A DNA stretch of 64,000 bases from Streptomyces aureoverticillatus (GCF_014649395.1 NZ_BMSY01000003.1:62001-126000), one strand, 5' to 3'; numbered from the stretch's first letter, positions 1 to 9,467 are shown. Program-made: numbers and translations. The notes: generated from the sequence alone by a model not told the origin.

Positions 1-617
1 ACGGCACCGGCCTGTCGGTCGGCTCGGTCGTCCTGCCGTCCGCGCTCGGCTTCTCCCTCATCTTCGCGGTCTACTCGGCACTGGTGAGCGTCTACGCCGC
101 CCGGCGCGAGGAACTCGTACTGAAGCGGCTGCGCACCGGCGAGGTGCGGGACGTGGAGATCCTCGCGGGCGCCGCGCTGCCGCACGTGGCCGTCGGACTC
201 GCGCAGTGCCTGCTCCTGACGGCCGCCTGCACGGCGCTGCTCGACGTGGGCGCGCCCGGCGCGCCCCTCTACGCCGTCCTCGGCCTGCTGCTCGCCCTGG
301 TGCTGTGGCCCGTGCTCGCGGCGGTCACGGCGAGCTTCAGCCGGAGCGTGGAGAGCGCCCAGGTCGCGGCGATGCCGCTGGTGTTCCTCTCGTTCCTCGG
401 CTCCGGCACGCTGGTGCCCCTCGAAGTCCTGCCGGACAAGCTCGCCGCGGTCTGCGAACTGCTGCCGCTCACCCCGACGATCGAGCTGATCCGCGGCGGC
501 TGGACCGGCGACATGACCGGCGCCGAGGCGCTCCGCGCCCTCGCGATCGCGGTGGCCTGGATCGTTGGTGGCGTGTTTGCTGTACGAAGGTGGTTCCGCT
601 GGGAGCCGCGGCGTTAG
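1..617 (+). CDS. ABC-2 type transporter permease, 5'-truncated by the window edge
   Basis: The frame is open from the first bases of the window, so this is the C-terminal part of a longer gene; the GTG at 84 is internal. About 204 residues are visible. They alternate charged loops (for example RREELVLKRLRTGEV) with hydrophobic segments, and a LVFLSFLGSGTLVPLEVLP stretch leads into a final helix before WFRWEPRR. That pattern is typical of the last four helices of ABC-2 membrane proteins that pair with a separate ATPase to export drugs or lipids. The ATPase is presumably upstream, outside the window. The two-component genes starting 57 bp downstream fit a regulator-exporter operon. Family confidence is good; substrate is unknown. 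Confidence 0.8.
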   Translation, partial: GTGLSVGSVVLPSALGFSLIFAVYSALVSVYAARREELVLKRLRTGEVRDVEILAGAALPHVAVGLAQCLLLTAACTALLDVGAPGAPLYAVLGLLLALVLWPVLAAVTASFSRSVESAQVAAMPLVFLSFLGSGTLVPLEVLPDKLAAVCELLPLTPTIELIRGGWTGDMTGAEALRALAIAVAWIVGGVFAVRRWFRWEPRR

Positions 618-674
618 GTCCCAGGGGACAGGACCTACCAGGGGGCTGCTGAGCAGGCGAAGGGACAGGGAGCG

Positions 675-1949
675 GTGGGCCGGATACGGCGGTTGCGGCG
701 TGAGTGGCGTGGCCTGAAGAAGATCGAACAGGTCGAGTTCCAGAGCATGCTCATGTGGCACGTCATGCCGTGGTTCCTGCTCGCCGGCTGGCTGGTGCTG
801 CCGGTGGGCCTGAGCCTGCGGCACGAACCCGCGGCGCAGCTCCTGGGCTGGACGCTGATCGCGGTGTCCGCACTGCAGTGCGTGCACATCAACCGCACCC
901 TGCGGCGGTCCCTCGACCACTACCTGGGCCGCGCGGAGCTGCCGCGCCGCGACCTGGCCGTCGCGCCGGCCCTCGCCCTCGTCGCCTTCGCCCTCGCGCT
1001 CGCCCTCGAACACGTCGACGGCGTCACGGACGGCATGGTCGGCTTCGCCGCCCTGTTCCTGGTCACTCCGTACGCGCAGGCGCTGGCCTTCGCCGTGCCG
1101 ATGAAGAGCTTCTTCCGCCGCCTCGCCGTGATCGCCGCCGTGCTGGTGGCGGGCTTCGCCGCCGTCGGCGTGCGCGACGGCCGGCTGCTCGGCCTCGTCG
1201 GACTCGTCGCCTTCGGCGGCCTGACCGCCCTGCTGACCGCGCGGTGCGGCGCCTGGTCGCTGTCCGTGATGTGGGAGGCGGACCGGGCCCGGGAGGTCGA
1301 GGCCCGGCTGGCGGTGGCCGAGGAGCGGCTGCGCTTCGGCCGCGACCTGCACGACGTGATGGGCCGCAACCTCGCCGTCATCGCGCTCAAGAGCGAGCTC
1401 TCCGTGCAGCTCGCCCGGCGCGGACGGCCCGAGGCCGTGGAGCAGATGATCGAGGTGCAGCGGATCGCCCAGGAGTCCCAGCGGGAGATCCGAGAAGTCG
1501 TACGCGGCTATCGCGACGTCGACCTCGGGGTGGAACTCGTCGGCGCCCAGGGCGTCCTGGAGGCGGCCGGGATCGCGTGCCGGGTCACCGGCTCGCCGGC
1601 CGGGCTGCCCGACGCCGTGCAGTCCGCGCTCGGCTGGGTGGTGCGGGAGGGCACGACCAACGTGCTGCGGCACGGCGACGCGCGGAGCTGTGCCATCGAG
1701 CTTTCGGCCGGGGAAGGACGTACGACATTGACCATCGAGAACGACGGGGTGCCGGACGCCGCCGCGGGCCCCGGCGGATCCGGGCTCACCGGCCTCAGGG
1801 AGCGGCTGACCGAGGTGGGCGGAACCCTGGAGCACGACAGCGCCGAGGGCCGCTTCCGGCTCACCGCGCAGGTGCCGCTGCCCGACCGGGAGCCGCCCGC
1901 CGCCCCCGCCGGCCCGCGGCCGGTGCGGCCCGGGGCGAGGGCGCTGTGA
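675..1949 (+). CDS. Two-component sensor histidine kinase, DesK/NarL (HisKA_3) type
   Basis: 424 residues from a GTG start. The first ~200 residues hold four or five hydrophobic helices (beginning near MWHVMPWFLLAGWLVLPVG), so the sensor is membrane-embedded with little extracytoplasmic loop. The dimerisation/phosphoacceptor motif is RDLHDVMGRNLAVIALKSEL with the predicted phospho-His at residue 226. The HATPase domain has an N-box-like EGTTNVLRHG and a G-box GPGGSGLTGLRERL. The last ~25 residues are Pro/Ala-rich. The response regulator start overlaps the stop (GTGA), so the pair is probably translationally coupled. It probably phosphorylates that regulator and controls the ABC transporter upstream; the signal is not evident. 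Confidence 0.9.
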   Translation: MGRIRRLRREWRGLKKIEQVEFQSMLMWHVMPWFLLAGWLVLPVGLSLRHEPAAQLLGWTLIAVSALQCVHINRTLRRSLDHYLGRAELPRRDLAVAPALALVAFALALALEHVDGVTDGMVGFAALFLVTPYAQALAFAVPMKSFFRRLAVIAAVLVAGFAAVGVRDGRLLGLVGLVAFGGLTALLTARCGAWSLSVMWEADRAREVEARLAVAEERLRFGRDLHDVMGRNLAVIALKSELSVQLARRGRPEAVEQMIEVQRIAQESQREIREVVRGYRDVDLGVELVGAQGVLEAAGIACRVTGSPAGLPDAVQSALGWVVREGTTNVLRHGDARSCAIELSAGEGRTTLTIENDGVPDAAAGPGGSGLTGLRERLTEVGGTLEHDSAEGRFRLTAQVPLPDREPPAAPAGPRPVRPGARAL

Positions 1950-2554
1950 CCGTGCGCGTGCTGCTCGCCGACGACGAGCATCTGATCCGGGGCGCGCTCG
2001 CCGCCCTCCTCGCCCTCGAGGACGACCTGGTCGTCGTCGCCGAGGCCGCGTCCGGGCCCGAGGCGCTGGCCATGGCGCGGGCCCACCGGCCCGACGTGGC
2101 CGTGCTCGATCTGCAGATGCCGGGGCTCGACGGTGTGAGTGTGGCCACATCCCTGCGCGAGGAACTCCCGGACTGCCAGGTCATGATCGTGACGAGCCAT
2201 GGCAGGCCGGGGCACCTCAAGCGGGCCCTCGCGGTCGGTGTGCGGGGGTTCGTCCCGAAGACGATGAGCGCGCAGCGGCTCGCGGAGATCATTCGCACGG
2301 TGCACGCCGGAAACCGCTTCGTCGACCCGGAGTTGGCCGCCGACGCGATCTCCTCCGGGGACTCCCCGCTGACCGAGCGGGAGGCCGAGGTGCTCGAACT
2401 CGCCGCCGACGGGGCGCCGGTCGCGGAGATCGCGGAGCGGGCCGCGCTGTCGCAGGGGACCGTCCGCAACTACCTCTCCTCGGCGGTGACGAAGATCGGT
2501 GCGGAGAACCGGCATGCGGCAGTGCGTCTCGCACGCGAGCGAGGTTGGGTATAG
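1946..2554 (+). CDS. NarL/FixJ-family response regulator
   Basis: 202 residues, starting at the GTG that overlaps the kinase stop. The receiver domain (about 1-120) has the acidic pocket LADDEH and the phospho-acceptor Asp55 in VAVLDLQMPGLDG, a T/S switch in MIVTSHG, and Lys in VPKTMSA. The C-terminal LuxR/GerE HTH runs from LTEREAEVLELAADGAPVAE to VRNYLSSAVTKIGAENRHAA. Length and layout match DesR-type regulators. It is the cognate partner of the kinase encoded immediately upstream, and likely binds a promoter controlling the exporter or membrane-stress genes. The gene ends 23 bp before tRNA-Gly. Confidence 0.92.
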   Translation: MTVRVLLADDEHLIRGALAALLALEDDLVVVAEAASGPEALAMARAHRPDVAVLDLQMPGLDGVSVATSLREELPDCQVMIVTSHGRPGHLKRALAVGVRGFVPKTMSAQRLAEIIRTVHAGNRFVDPELAADAISSGDSPLTEREAEVLELAADGAPVAEIAERAALSQGTVRNYLSSAVTKIGAENRHAAVRLARERGWV

Positions 2555-2577
2555 TGGCTTTCGCGCTTCGGCGCACT

Positions 2578-2650
2578 GCGGACGTAGCTCAGTTGGTAGA
2601 GCGCAACCTTGCCAAGGTTGAGGTCGCCAGTTCGAACCTGGTCGTCCGCT
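2578..2650 (+). tRNA. tRNA-Gly (GCC)
   Basis: A full cloverleaf is visible: acceptor GCGGACG pairs with CGTCCGC, D-arm GCTC/GAGC, anticodon stem CAACC/GGTTG around loop TTGCCAA (anticodon GCC), and T-arm GCCAG TTCGAAC CTGGT. CCA is encoded at 2651-2653. A strong hairpin follows directly. Confidence 0.97.
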
Positions 2651-2657
2651 CCATCGA

Positions 2658-2690
2658 GAAGCCCCCCGGTTCCTGGAACTGGGGGGCTTC
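2658..2690 (+). terminator. Hairpin terminator after tRNA-Gly
   Basis: Arms GAAGCCCCC and GGGGGCTTC enclose a 15-base loop directly after the CCA end. There is no long T-run, as is common in Streptomyces. Confidence 0.75.
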
Positions 2691-2699
2691 GTCGTGTGC

Positions 2700-2735
2700 T
2701 CCGGCAGCCGTGCCCGGCCGGGCACGGCTGCCGGA
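2700..2735. terminator. Perfect 36-bp inverted repeat between tRNA-Gly and purC
   Basis: Two 18-base arms (left arm starts TCCGGCAGCCGTGCCCGG) abut without a loop, just 6 bp past the purC stop in this convergent gap. It likely terminates purC from the minus strand and can act in both directions. Confidence 0.7.
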
Positions 2736-2741
2736 ATCCGG

Positions 2742-3641
2742 CTAGGCCCAGGGGGTCCCGGTCAGGCGCTCGAACGCTTCGATGTACTTGGCGCGGGTGG
2801 CGTCCACCACATCGGCGGGCAGCGGCGGGGGCGGCTGCTCGCCCGCCCGGTCCCAGCCGGAGGCGGCCGAGGTGAGCCAGTCGCGTACGTACTGCTTGTC
2901 GAAGGAGGGCTGGGCGCGGCCCGGCTCCCACTGGTCCGCGGGCCAGAAGCGGGACGAGTCCGGGGTCAGCACCTCGTCCGCGAGCACGAGCTCGTCCGCG
3001 GCGAAGCCGAACTCGAACTTCGTGTCCGCGAGGATCAGGCCGCGCTCACGCGCGATGTCACGCGCCCTGCCGTACACGGCGAGGGTGGTCTGCCGCAGCT
3101 GGGCCGCGGTCTCCGCGCCGACCTGGCGGGCCACCTCCTCGTAGCTCACGTTCTCGTCGTGCTCGCCGACGGCTGCCTTCGCGGCCGGCGTGAAGATCGG
3201 CGCGGGCAGCTCCGAGCCGTCGACCAGGCCCTCGGGCAGGCCGATGCCGCAGACGGTGCGGGACTCCTTGTACTCGGCCAGCCCCGAGCCCGTCAGATAG
3301 CCGCGGGCGACGCACTCCACCGGGATCATCTGCAGCGACTTGCAGACCAGGGTGCGGCCCGCCCAGTCGGCGGGGGCGCCCCCCGGCAGGTCCGTGGAGA
3401 TGACATGGTTCGGGACGAGGTCCGCGAGCTGATCGAACCACCACAGCGAGAGCTGGGTCAGGACCCGGCCCTTGTCGGGGATCTCGGTCGGCAGCACCCA
3501 GTCGTACGCCGACATGCGGTCGCTGGCGACCATGACGAGCTCGCCCGCCTCGTTCCGGTACAGCTCGCGCACCTTGCCGGTGTGCAGATGCACCAGGCCC
3601 GGAACCTGGATCGGTTCGGGCTTTTCGACGAATCCGGACAC
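2742..3641 (-). CDS. purC: Phosphoribosylaminoimidazole-succinocarboxamide synthase (SAICAR synthetase)
   Basis: 299 residues. It ligates aspartate to CAIR using ATP, step 8 of IMP synthesis, in the cytoplasm. Family motifs seen are HTGKVRELY near the N-terminus (nucleotide-binding loop), MVASDRMSAYDWVLPTEIPDKG (residues about 35-57), VECVARGYLTGSG, and the C-terminal LADTKFEFGF followed by DEVLTPDSSRFWPA. Length is normal for the actinobacterial enzyme. purD lies 4.6 kb upstream on the same strand, separated by two unrelated genes, so they are probably not one operon. Confidence 0.97.
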   Translation of the reverse strand: MSGFVEKPEPIQVPGLVHLHTGKVRELYRNEAGELVMVASDRMSAYDWVLPTEIPDKGRVLTQLSLWWFDQLADLVPNHVISTDLPGGAPADWAGRTLVCKSLQMIPVECVARGYLTGSGLAEYKESRTVCGIGLPEGLVDGSELPAPIFTPAAKAAVGEHDENVSYEEVARQVGAETAAQLRQTTLAVYGRARDIARERGLILADTKFEFGFAADELVLADEVLTPDSSRFWPADQWEPGRAQPSFDKQYVRDWLTSAASGWDRAGEQPPPPLPADVVDATRAKYIEAFERLTGTPWA

Positions 3642-3819
3642 GGTTCCTCCCGGTGGTTGAAAAAGAGGGACGCCCGAAGGGCACCGCTGGGGTGGTGGTG
3701 GGAGACGGGCGGGCCAAGTGCTCCGATTCTCCCGTACGCGGGGGAATGGTTTTGGCCATGGGTCGGGCTTGATGAGCCCGAGGGCTCGGGGTGCGCTCGG
3801 TTCCGCCCGCGGATCCCGC

Positions 3820-5337
3820 TCAGTCCCGCTTGCAGATGCGGTCCAGGAGGTTGGCCGTGGCGCGCTGGACGCGCGGGTCGACGTGGCCGGGGCGGTCCAG
3901 GGCCGGGGTCCAGGCGAAGGTGCCGGAGGCGAAGACGAGGGCGCCGGACGGGGCGCGGTAGAGCGAGGTCTCCTGGTGCCGGGCGGTGCCCTCGCTGTCC
4001 GCGTACGGAGAGTGGGCGAGCAGGATGCGGTCCTGGTGCTCGGGGAGCGCGGTGCGCGGGAAATAGCGGTCGGCCTCGCCGGCGACCAGGCCGTCGATCT
4101 CGTCGCCCTCGTGCGCGCCGGTCGCCTCCCACAGCCAGTGGTCGGCGTTGCGGACGATCAGCGGGTGCGGCTCCGGGACCCGGCCCGCGTACTGGATGCC
4201 CATCAACTGCTGCTCGGGGACGTCGACTTCGCGCCACAGCGCGGCCTTGCCGGGGCCGCGGCGTTTTCGGCAGGTGAGCAGGCGGTCCGGGACGCCCGAC
4301 GGGGACGGGCCCAACTCCACCTGCCAGTACATGGTGTTGGCGGAGAGGAAGACCAGGGACGTGCCGTGCTCGCGGGCCAGCTCGGTGGTGCGGCGCATCG
4401 CGGCCGACCAGTACTCGTCGTGGCCGGGGAAGACCAGGCCGCGATAGCGGGTGGGGTCGATGCGGCCCGCGTGCAGGTCGCGGGAGTCGGCGTACGCGAG
4501 GTCGTAGCCGTAGCGCTCGGCCCAGCGGATGAAGTCGTAGGCGTGGCCGACGTGCAGGGGCAGGCCCGCGCCCGCGTACGGCCGGTCGAAGGAGACCGTG
4601 GTCGCGGCCTCGCCCTCGCCGAGCAGGCGGCCGTGCTCGTCCCAGGCGTGGTAGAGGCTGGCGCCCGTGCTGCCGTCCTCGGGATAGAGGTTGTACGCCT
4701 GCCAGGTGATGTCGGGCAGCAGGACGAGCAGGTCGGCGGAGGGCGCGCCCAGCTCGCCCGAGCCCGGCTTGACGCTGTCGCGGACGGTGAAGGGGACGTG
4801 CGAGCGGTATCCGTCGGTGGTGGTGAGGACGGCGACGTACGCCCCGATGTTCCAGTACGACGGGATCTGCAGGCGCCAGGAGAGCCACCAGTGGTGGCAG
4901 GAGACCGTGCGGTCGGCGGTGAGCGGGGGCGGCTGCACGATGCCCGCGAGGCGCGGGCTCGTGGTGATCTTGCGGGCGCCGTCGCCGCTGTAGTGCCCGA
5001 TGCGGTAGATGTCCACGCTGAACTGCTGGGGCGGGTCCACGGTGATGTGGAAGTCGATCGCCTCGCCGGGGGCGGCGGCTCCGGTGCCGGTGAAGCCCTT
5101 GATCTGGCGGTGTACGTCGTCGGCGGTGCGGGGGCCGCCGCCGGGGCGGGGGGCGGGCACCGGCTGCGGGCCGGTGGCGCCCGGGACGTGGTCCACGTAC
5201 CAGGGCACGACGTGGCCCGTGTCGTCGAAGTAGTGCTCGGCGCCGCGGAGCCAGGGCAGTGGGCCCTGGCCGAACGGGTCGGTCACGGCGTGGGCGAGGG
5301 CGCCCGACTCCCAGCGGCGGATCGGCTCCGGTCCCAT
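3820..5337 (-). CDS. N,N-dimethylformamidase beta-subunit-like protein
   Basis: 505 residues, no signal peptide or membrane helix. The C-terminal two thirds resemble the large-subunit domain of N,N-dimethylformamidase: YDLAYADSRDLHAG, GLVFPGHDEYWSAAMRR, then SLVFLSANTMYWQVEL, RKTW-like linker and VFASGTFAWTPALDRPG near the end. The N-terminal third is beta-rich, with a GEAIDFHITVDPPQQFSVDIYRIG-type immunoglobulin-like fold (about 80-200). Actinobacteria encode many such single-gene proteins without the small DMFase subunit and their substrates are mostly unknown, so amide hydrolysis is inferred only from family. It stands alone, 178 bp upstream of purC on the same strand. Confidence 0.7.
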   Translation of the reverse strand: MGPEPIRRWESGALAHAVTDPFGQGPLPWLRGAEHYFDDTGHVVPWYVDHVPGATGPQPVPAPRPGGGPRTADDVHRQIKGFTGTGAAAPGEAIDFHITVDPPQQFSVDIYRIGHYSGDGARKITTSPRLAGIVQPPPLTADRTVSCHHWWLSWRLQIPSYWNIGAYVAVLTTTDGYRSHVPFTVRDSVKPGSGELGAPSADLLVLLPDITWQAYNLYPEDGSTGASLYHAWDEHGRLLGEGEAATTVSFDRPYAGAGLPLHVGHAYDFIRWAERYGYDLAYADSRDLHAGRIDPTRYRGLVFPGHDEYWSAAMRRTTELAREHGTSLVFLSANTMYWQVELGPSPSGVPDRLLTCRKRRGPGKAALWREVDVPEQQLMGIQYAGRVPEPHPLIVRNADHWLWEATGAHEGDEIDGLVAGEADRYFPRTALPEHQDRILLAHSPYADSEGTARHQETSLYRAPSGALVFASGTFAWTPALDRPGHVDPRVQRATANLLDRICKRD

Positions 5338-5743
5338 GCGTTGTCCCCTCCCTCGCTCCCCCGTGCCTGGGCCCGTTCCCCTGCGGGGCGCGGTGTGGCT
5401 TGCCTGTTTCGGCTACCGGCCCCAGCACATCACATTACGCACGCGGGTCGTCACCGTTCGTCGTGAATTGCCTTGAGCGGAATCCCTCCGGGGGTGGGTG
5501 GGGGTGGGTGACCCAAATGCTTTGGGGACAGGGGCCGTTGGGTTGCTTGCCGTCGGCATGACGGCGCCGTCGGCCTGGGGCTGCCTTTAGGGTCGGGAGC
5601 CGCCCTGCGGCACGACTGCCCACAGCGGGGACGGGCCCGTGGGCCGTCTGCCCATGGCCGGGGCGGGTGCGGGGCGGCTGCCCGCCGCGGGAGCGGTGCG
5701 GGGCGGGGTGGATGCCCGCCGCGCGTAAGGGTGTGCTCGGGCG
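5338..5743. other. Intergenic region, no gene seen
   Basis: About 400 bp between two minus-strand genes. It should hold the promoter of the DMFase-like gene. An open frame of 62 codons on the minus strand has no ribosome site or recognisable product. The part near 5640-5720 is made of GC-rich GGGGCGG/TGCCCGCCG repeats with no clean unit. Confidence 0.5.
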
Positions 5744-7702
5744 TCAGACCAGGCGGACTGGTTTTTCTGGGCGGATGCCTTGCGTGGTGAGCCAGTGGCG
5801 GAGGGGTTCGGGGTCGCCGTCTTCGACGAGGGTGAGGACGCGGGGGGTCAGGTCGGCCGCGCGCTCGCCGTGTATGAGGAGCGAGGGGCCGTCCAGCCAG
5901 TCCAGGCCGGGCGCGGCGCCCGCCGTGTCGACGGCCGCGCAGCACACCATCGCCGTGACGTGGTCGGCTAGCAACTCCCGGCCCGAGCGGGGTGGTTGCA
6001 GCGGGAACAGCGGCAGCACGCCGTCTTCCCAGAGCGCTTCGTCCGGCCCCTGCCCCGCCGGGGCTGGCCGGGGCGGGGCGGCGGCCTCCTCGCGGGCCAG
6101 CTCGGCGCTGAGTCCCGCGGCGAGGGTGCCGCCGCGGCCTTCGGACGCGTCGCCTTCGTCGCCCTCGTCGTCGGCGAATCCGATGTATTCGGTGGTGGCG
6201 GGGGTGTCCGGGGCGGCGCCGGCCTCCGGGTGCGCGGCCGCGTGATCGTCGGCTCCGGCGTCCGGGCCCGCGGTCACGCGCGCCTCGGCCCGCTCCGCCG
6301 CGGCCGCCTGCGCCTCCGCCGCCCGGCGTGCCGTCGCCTCCGGGTCCGTCAGGTGGTCGAGGACCCGGCCGAGGGTCGGGCCCTTGGGGTCGGGGGCCGT
6401 GGGGTCGGCGGAGTGGCTGACGCCGAGGGAGTCCAGGACGCGGTGCAGGCGGGCCGCGTCCGTGCGCCACTTGCGGTCCACGACCTCGTCCGGATACTCC
6501 TGCCAGGCCACCGGTGCCCAGCCGGGCCCGGGCTCGGCGGGGCCGCCGTGGAACAGCCGGGCGGCGAGCAGCGAGGCCGCCTCGTCCACCACGCCGGGCT
6601 CCTCCAGGAGGTCGCACGCGGGCCGCTCGCCGAGCCGCGACGCGAAGCCTTCGGCGAGGCGGTCCCTGCGGGACAGCTCGGTGAGGGCGGAGACCACGCC
6701 GGCGTCGAGCCGCGAGGGCCAGCGCCCCATGCGCCAGGCGGGCAGCGCGACCCGGGTCAGCAGCCGGTCCCAGCCCGCGTACGCCAGGCCGACCTGCTCC
6801 TGGGCGACGATCCGCACCCCATAGTCCACGGTCTGGGCGCGCTCGGCCGCGGCGGCCGCGACACCGCGCTCCATCTCCGCGGCGTGCACCCGGCAACTGC
6901 GCAGCAGCAGCCGCGCCACCCAGCCGACGCCACCGAGGACGGTGCCCGTGAGCGGGCCGCGCCCGGGTGCCGAGGCGACGGCGACGGCGGCGTCCAGGCC
7001 GCGTACGAAACGGCGGGCCGCCGCTATGTCCGGGTGCGCCGACGGGCCGGTGCCCGCGACGACCGGCGCGAGCACCGCGCGCAGCTCGCCGACCCGCATC
7101 CACCACAGGAAGGGCGAGCCGATGACGAGGACCGGTGCGGCGGGGGCTCGGCGCTGGCGTGCACGTGCGCCGCGTATCGCCGCGCCGCCGTCCCCCGGTC
7201 CCGCGTCCGTGATGGTGCTTGGGCCGCTCCCGGCCGGGGCGTCCGCGTCGGTGTCCGTGCGGGGCGCGGTGTCGTCGGCCGGGGTGCCGTGCGCCCGGTG
7301 GGTGCGGTCCTCCAGCCAGCTGTCGCAGTCCGGGGTGAGCGCTATCGCCGAGGGGGCGGGGACTTCGAGGCGGTCGGCGAGGTCCCGCACAAGGCGATAC
7401 AGATCGGGGGCGGAGGCCTCCGGGATCGGGACCGTGGGGCTCATGGCGGGTCTGGCCCGCGCGACGACGAGGGCGACCGCGCCGGCGCCGAGCAGCACGA
7501 GCACCGCGAGCCCCGTCACCGTCCAGCGCACGGCGTCCCAACCGCCGCCGCCTATGTGCCCCATGGCCGCCGCGGCGAGCAGCACGACGGCGACGGCCGC
7601 GGGCAGCAGGGCGACGGCCAGCGCCCGGCTGCGGATCCGCAGCACGGCGAGAGCCCGCGAGCGCGCGGCCTGCGCGCCCGCCTCCACACCCATTCCTGAC
7701 AC
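5744..7702 (-). CDS. Membrane protein with degenerate M48 (HtpX-like) peptidase region
   Basis: About 652 residues from a GTG preceded by GGGGG 11 bases upstream; an ATG at 7693 is possible, and the longer frame to 7846 has no ribosome site. Two hydrophobic helices lie near the N-terminus (LAVALLPAAVAVVLLAAAAMG and VTGLAVLVLLGAGAVALVVA). Then comes an M48-like stretch: DLYRLVRDLADRLEVPAPSA, LTPDCDSWLED and LVIGSPFLWWMRVGELRAVL. Where active M48 enzymes have HExxH this protein reads APVVAG, so zinc binding is not expected. The C-terminal half is Ala-rich and charged, ending in a domain with LADHVTAMVCC. I infer a non-catalytic scaffold or chaperone-like membrane protein; the M48 link is my reading, not certain. 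Confidence 0.6.
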   Translation of the reverse strand: MSGMGVEAGAQAARSRALAVLRIRSRALAVALLPAAVAVVLLAAAAMGHIGGGGWDAVRWTVTGLAVLVLLGAGAVALVVARARPAMSPTVPIPEASAPDLYRLVRDLADRLEVPAPSAIALTPDCDSWLEDRTHRAHGTPADDTAPRTDTDADAPAGSGPSTITDAGPGDGGAAIRGARARQRRAPAAPVLVIGSPFLWWMRVGELRAVLAPVVAGTGPSAHPDIAAARRFVRGLDAAVAVASAPGRGPLTGTVLGGVGWVARLLLRSCRVHAAEMERGVAAAAAERAQTVDYGVRIVAQEQVGLAYAGWDRLLTRVALPAWRMGRWPSRLDAGVVSALTELSRRDRLAEGFASRLGERPACDLLEEPGVVDEAASLLAARLFHGGPAEPGPGWAPVAWQEYPDEVVDRKWRTDAARLHRVLDSLGVSHSADPTAPDPKGPTLGRVLDHLTDPEATARRAAEAQAAAAERAEARVTAGPDAGADDHAAAHPEAGAAPDTPATTEYIGFADDEGDEGDASEGRGGTLAAGLSAELAREEAAAPPRPAPAGQGPDEALWEDGVLPLFPLQPPRSGRELLADHVTAMVCCAAVDTAGAAPGLDWLDGPSLLIHGERAADLTPRVLTLVEDGDPEPLRHWLTTQGIRPEKPVRLV

Positions 7703-8210
7703 GACCGAAGTCACCCCCTGCTGCCTACAGCTCGGCCGGCGGCCGGAGCCGACGGCGCACGTCGATGGCGTTGCACACTCCCCCACTGTGGCACCCGCCA
7801 CTGACATCGCAATGCCGGTGGGCTGTTTGGCTCTGAGTGCCTTCAATGCCTGCGCCGAACCCTAGTTGGGGTGCCGGGCACCGTCAGCCGGATGGCGGTG
7901 CGGTCACTCGATGGAATGGCTTTGGGCAAAGCTGGCCCGCTCGGCGGAGGGCGGCGGGAGGGGGTCCGGGGCCGACGTCCGCCGGGCCGACCAGGCCCGT
8001 CGCTTCGGCAAGTCGGCGGCCGTCATACGGCGGGCTCAGTGGTCACGCTCCGTATTGCCTCGCGGGTCTACGGCCGACCGTAGTCACGTACAGCGCACGA
8101 CAGGGGGGCGCCTGAGGGGGCGGGTGCGGACGCCGTCGTACGCCCGCTCCCGAAAACGCATGACGCGCGCCCGCAGAGGCGGGACGCGCGTCACGGCGGT
8201 GCGTTTCGGG
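7703..8210. other. Intergenic region with purD terminator hairpin
   Basis: About 500 bp between the M48-like gene start and the purD stop. The right end holds the hairpin at 8161-8194; the left part should contain the promoter of the minus-strand gene. Short open frames here have no family resemblance or ribosome site. Confidence 0.5.
8161..8194 (-). terminator. Hairpin downstream of purD
   Basis: TGACGCGCGCCCGC pairs with GCGGGACGCGCGTCA with a single bulged base and a short loop, 16 bp past the purD stop on the minus strand. Confidence 0.7.
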
Positions 8211-9467
8211 CTACGCCTTGGACCGCGCCGCCTTCTCCGCGATGTCCGTGCGGTGCTGGGAGCCGTCGAGGCGGATGCGGGAGACCGCCGCGTACGCGCG
8301 CTCGCGGGCCTGGGCGAGGTCGGCGCCGGTCGCCGTCACGGAGAGGACGCGGCCACCCGCGCTGACGACCGTCTCGCCGTCGTACTTGGTCCCGGCGTGC
8401 AGGACGTACGCGTCCGGGGCGTCCTGGGCCGCGACGTCGGCGAGCCCTTCGATGGGGTCGCCGGTGCGCGGCGTACCGGGGTAGTTGTGCGAGGCGATGA
8501 CGACGGTGACCGCGGCGTCGTCGCTCCAGCGCAGCGGCGGGAGGTCCGCGAGGTTGCCGCTCGCCGCGGCGAGCAGGAGGCCCGCGAGCGGGGTCTTCAG
8601 GCGGGCGAGGACGACCTGCGTCTCGGGGTCGCCGAAGCGGGCGTTGAACTCGATGACGCGTACGCCACGGCTGGTGATCGCGAGCCCGGCGTAGAGGAGC
8701 CCGGAGAACGGGGTGCCGCGGCGGCGCAGTTCGTCGACGGTGGGCTGGAGGACGGTCTCCATGACCTCGTCGACGAGCTTCGGGTCGGCCCACGGCAGCG
8801 GCGAATAGGCGCCCATGCCACCGGTGTTGGGGCCTTCGTCGCCGTCGAGGGCGCGCTTGAAGTCCTGGGCGGGGCGCAGCGGGACGACGGTCACGCCGTC
8901 GGTGACGGCGAAGAGGGAGACCTCGGGGCCGTCGAGGAACTCCTCGATGACGACGCGGCCGCAGGCCAGGGCGTGCTCGCGGGCCTGCTCGACGTCGGTG
9001 GTGACGACGACGCCCTTGCCGGCGGCGAGGCCGTCGTCCTTCACGACGTACGGAGCGCCGAAGGCGTCGAGGGCCTCGTCGACCTCCGCGGGCGTGGCGC
9101 AGACGTAGGACCGGGCGGTGGGCACGCCTGCGCCCGCCATCACGTCCTTGGCGAAGGCCTTGGACCCTTCGAGGAGGGCGGCCTCCTTCGACGGCCCGAA
9201 GCACGGGATGCCCGCTTCGCGCACGGCGTCGGCGACCCCGGCGACGAGCGGCGCCTCCGGCCCGACGACGACGAGTCCGGCGCCGAGCTCGGCCGCGAGG
9301 GCCGCCACCGCCTTGCCGTCGAGGGCGTCGACCTGGTGCAGCTCGGCCACGTCCGCGATGCCGGCGTTGCCGGGGGCGCAGTGCAGGGCGGTGACCGCGG
9401 GGTCGAGGGACAGGGAGCGGCACAGGGCGTGTTCGCGGGCACCGCTGCCGATGACGAGGACCTTCAC
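8211..9467 (-). CDS. purD: Phosphoribosylamine-glycine ligase (GAR synthetase)
   Basis: 418 residues. It joins glycine to 5-phosphoribosylamine with ATP, step 2 of purine synthesis. The N-terminus [15 protein letters not shown] is the classic PurD start. An ATP-grasp domain follows: [16 protein letters not shown] (Lys and Gly-rich loop, about 135-150), [17 protein letters not shown] (metal/ATP segment), and [20 protein letters not shown] with the catalytic Glu-Asn-Arg-Asp. The C-terminal PurD domain ends in [19 protein letters not shown]. Length is normal. A long repeat-filled spacer separates it from dnaX on the same strand. Confidence 0.97.
   Translation of the reverse strand: MKVLVIGSGAREHALCRSLSLDPAVTALHCAPGNAGIADVAELHQVDALDGKAVAALAAELGAGLVVVGPEAPLVAGVADAVREAGIPCFGPSKEAALLEGSKAFAKDVMAGAGVPTARSYVCATPAEVDEALDAFGAPYVVKDDGLAAGKGVVVTTDVEQAREHALACGRVVIEEFLDGPEVSLFAVTDGVTVVPLRPAQDFKRALDGDEGPNTGGMGAYSPLPWADPKLVDEVMETVLQPTVDELRRRGTPFSGLLYAGLAITSRGVRVIEFNARFGDPETQVVLARLKTPLAGLLLAAASGNLADLPPLRWSDDAAVTVVIASHNYPGTPRTGDPIEGLADVAAQDAPDAYVLHAGTKYDGETVVSAGGRVLSVTATGADLAQARERAYAAVSRIRLDGSQHRTDIAEKAARSKA

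Noticed and set aside
3718-5466. 582-residue plus-strand frame
   Set aside because: Antisense to the DMFase-like gene, no recognisable domain, typical GC-skew shadow.
5435-5623. 62-codon minus-strand ORF
   Set aside because: No ribosome site, Pro/Arg/Gly-rich translation, no conservation signal visible.
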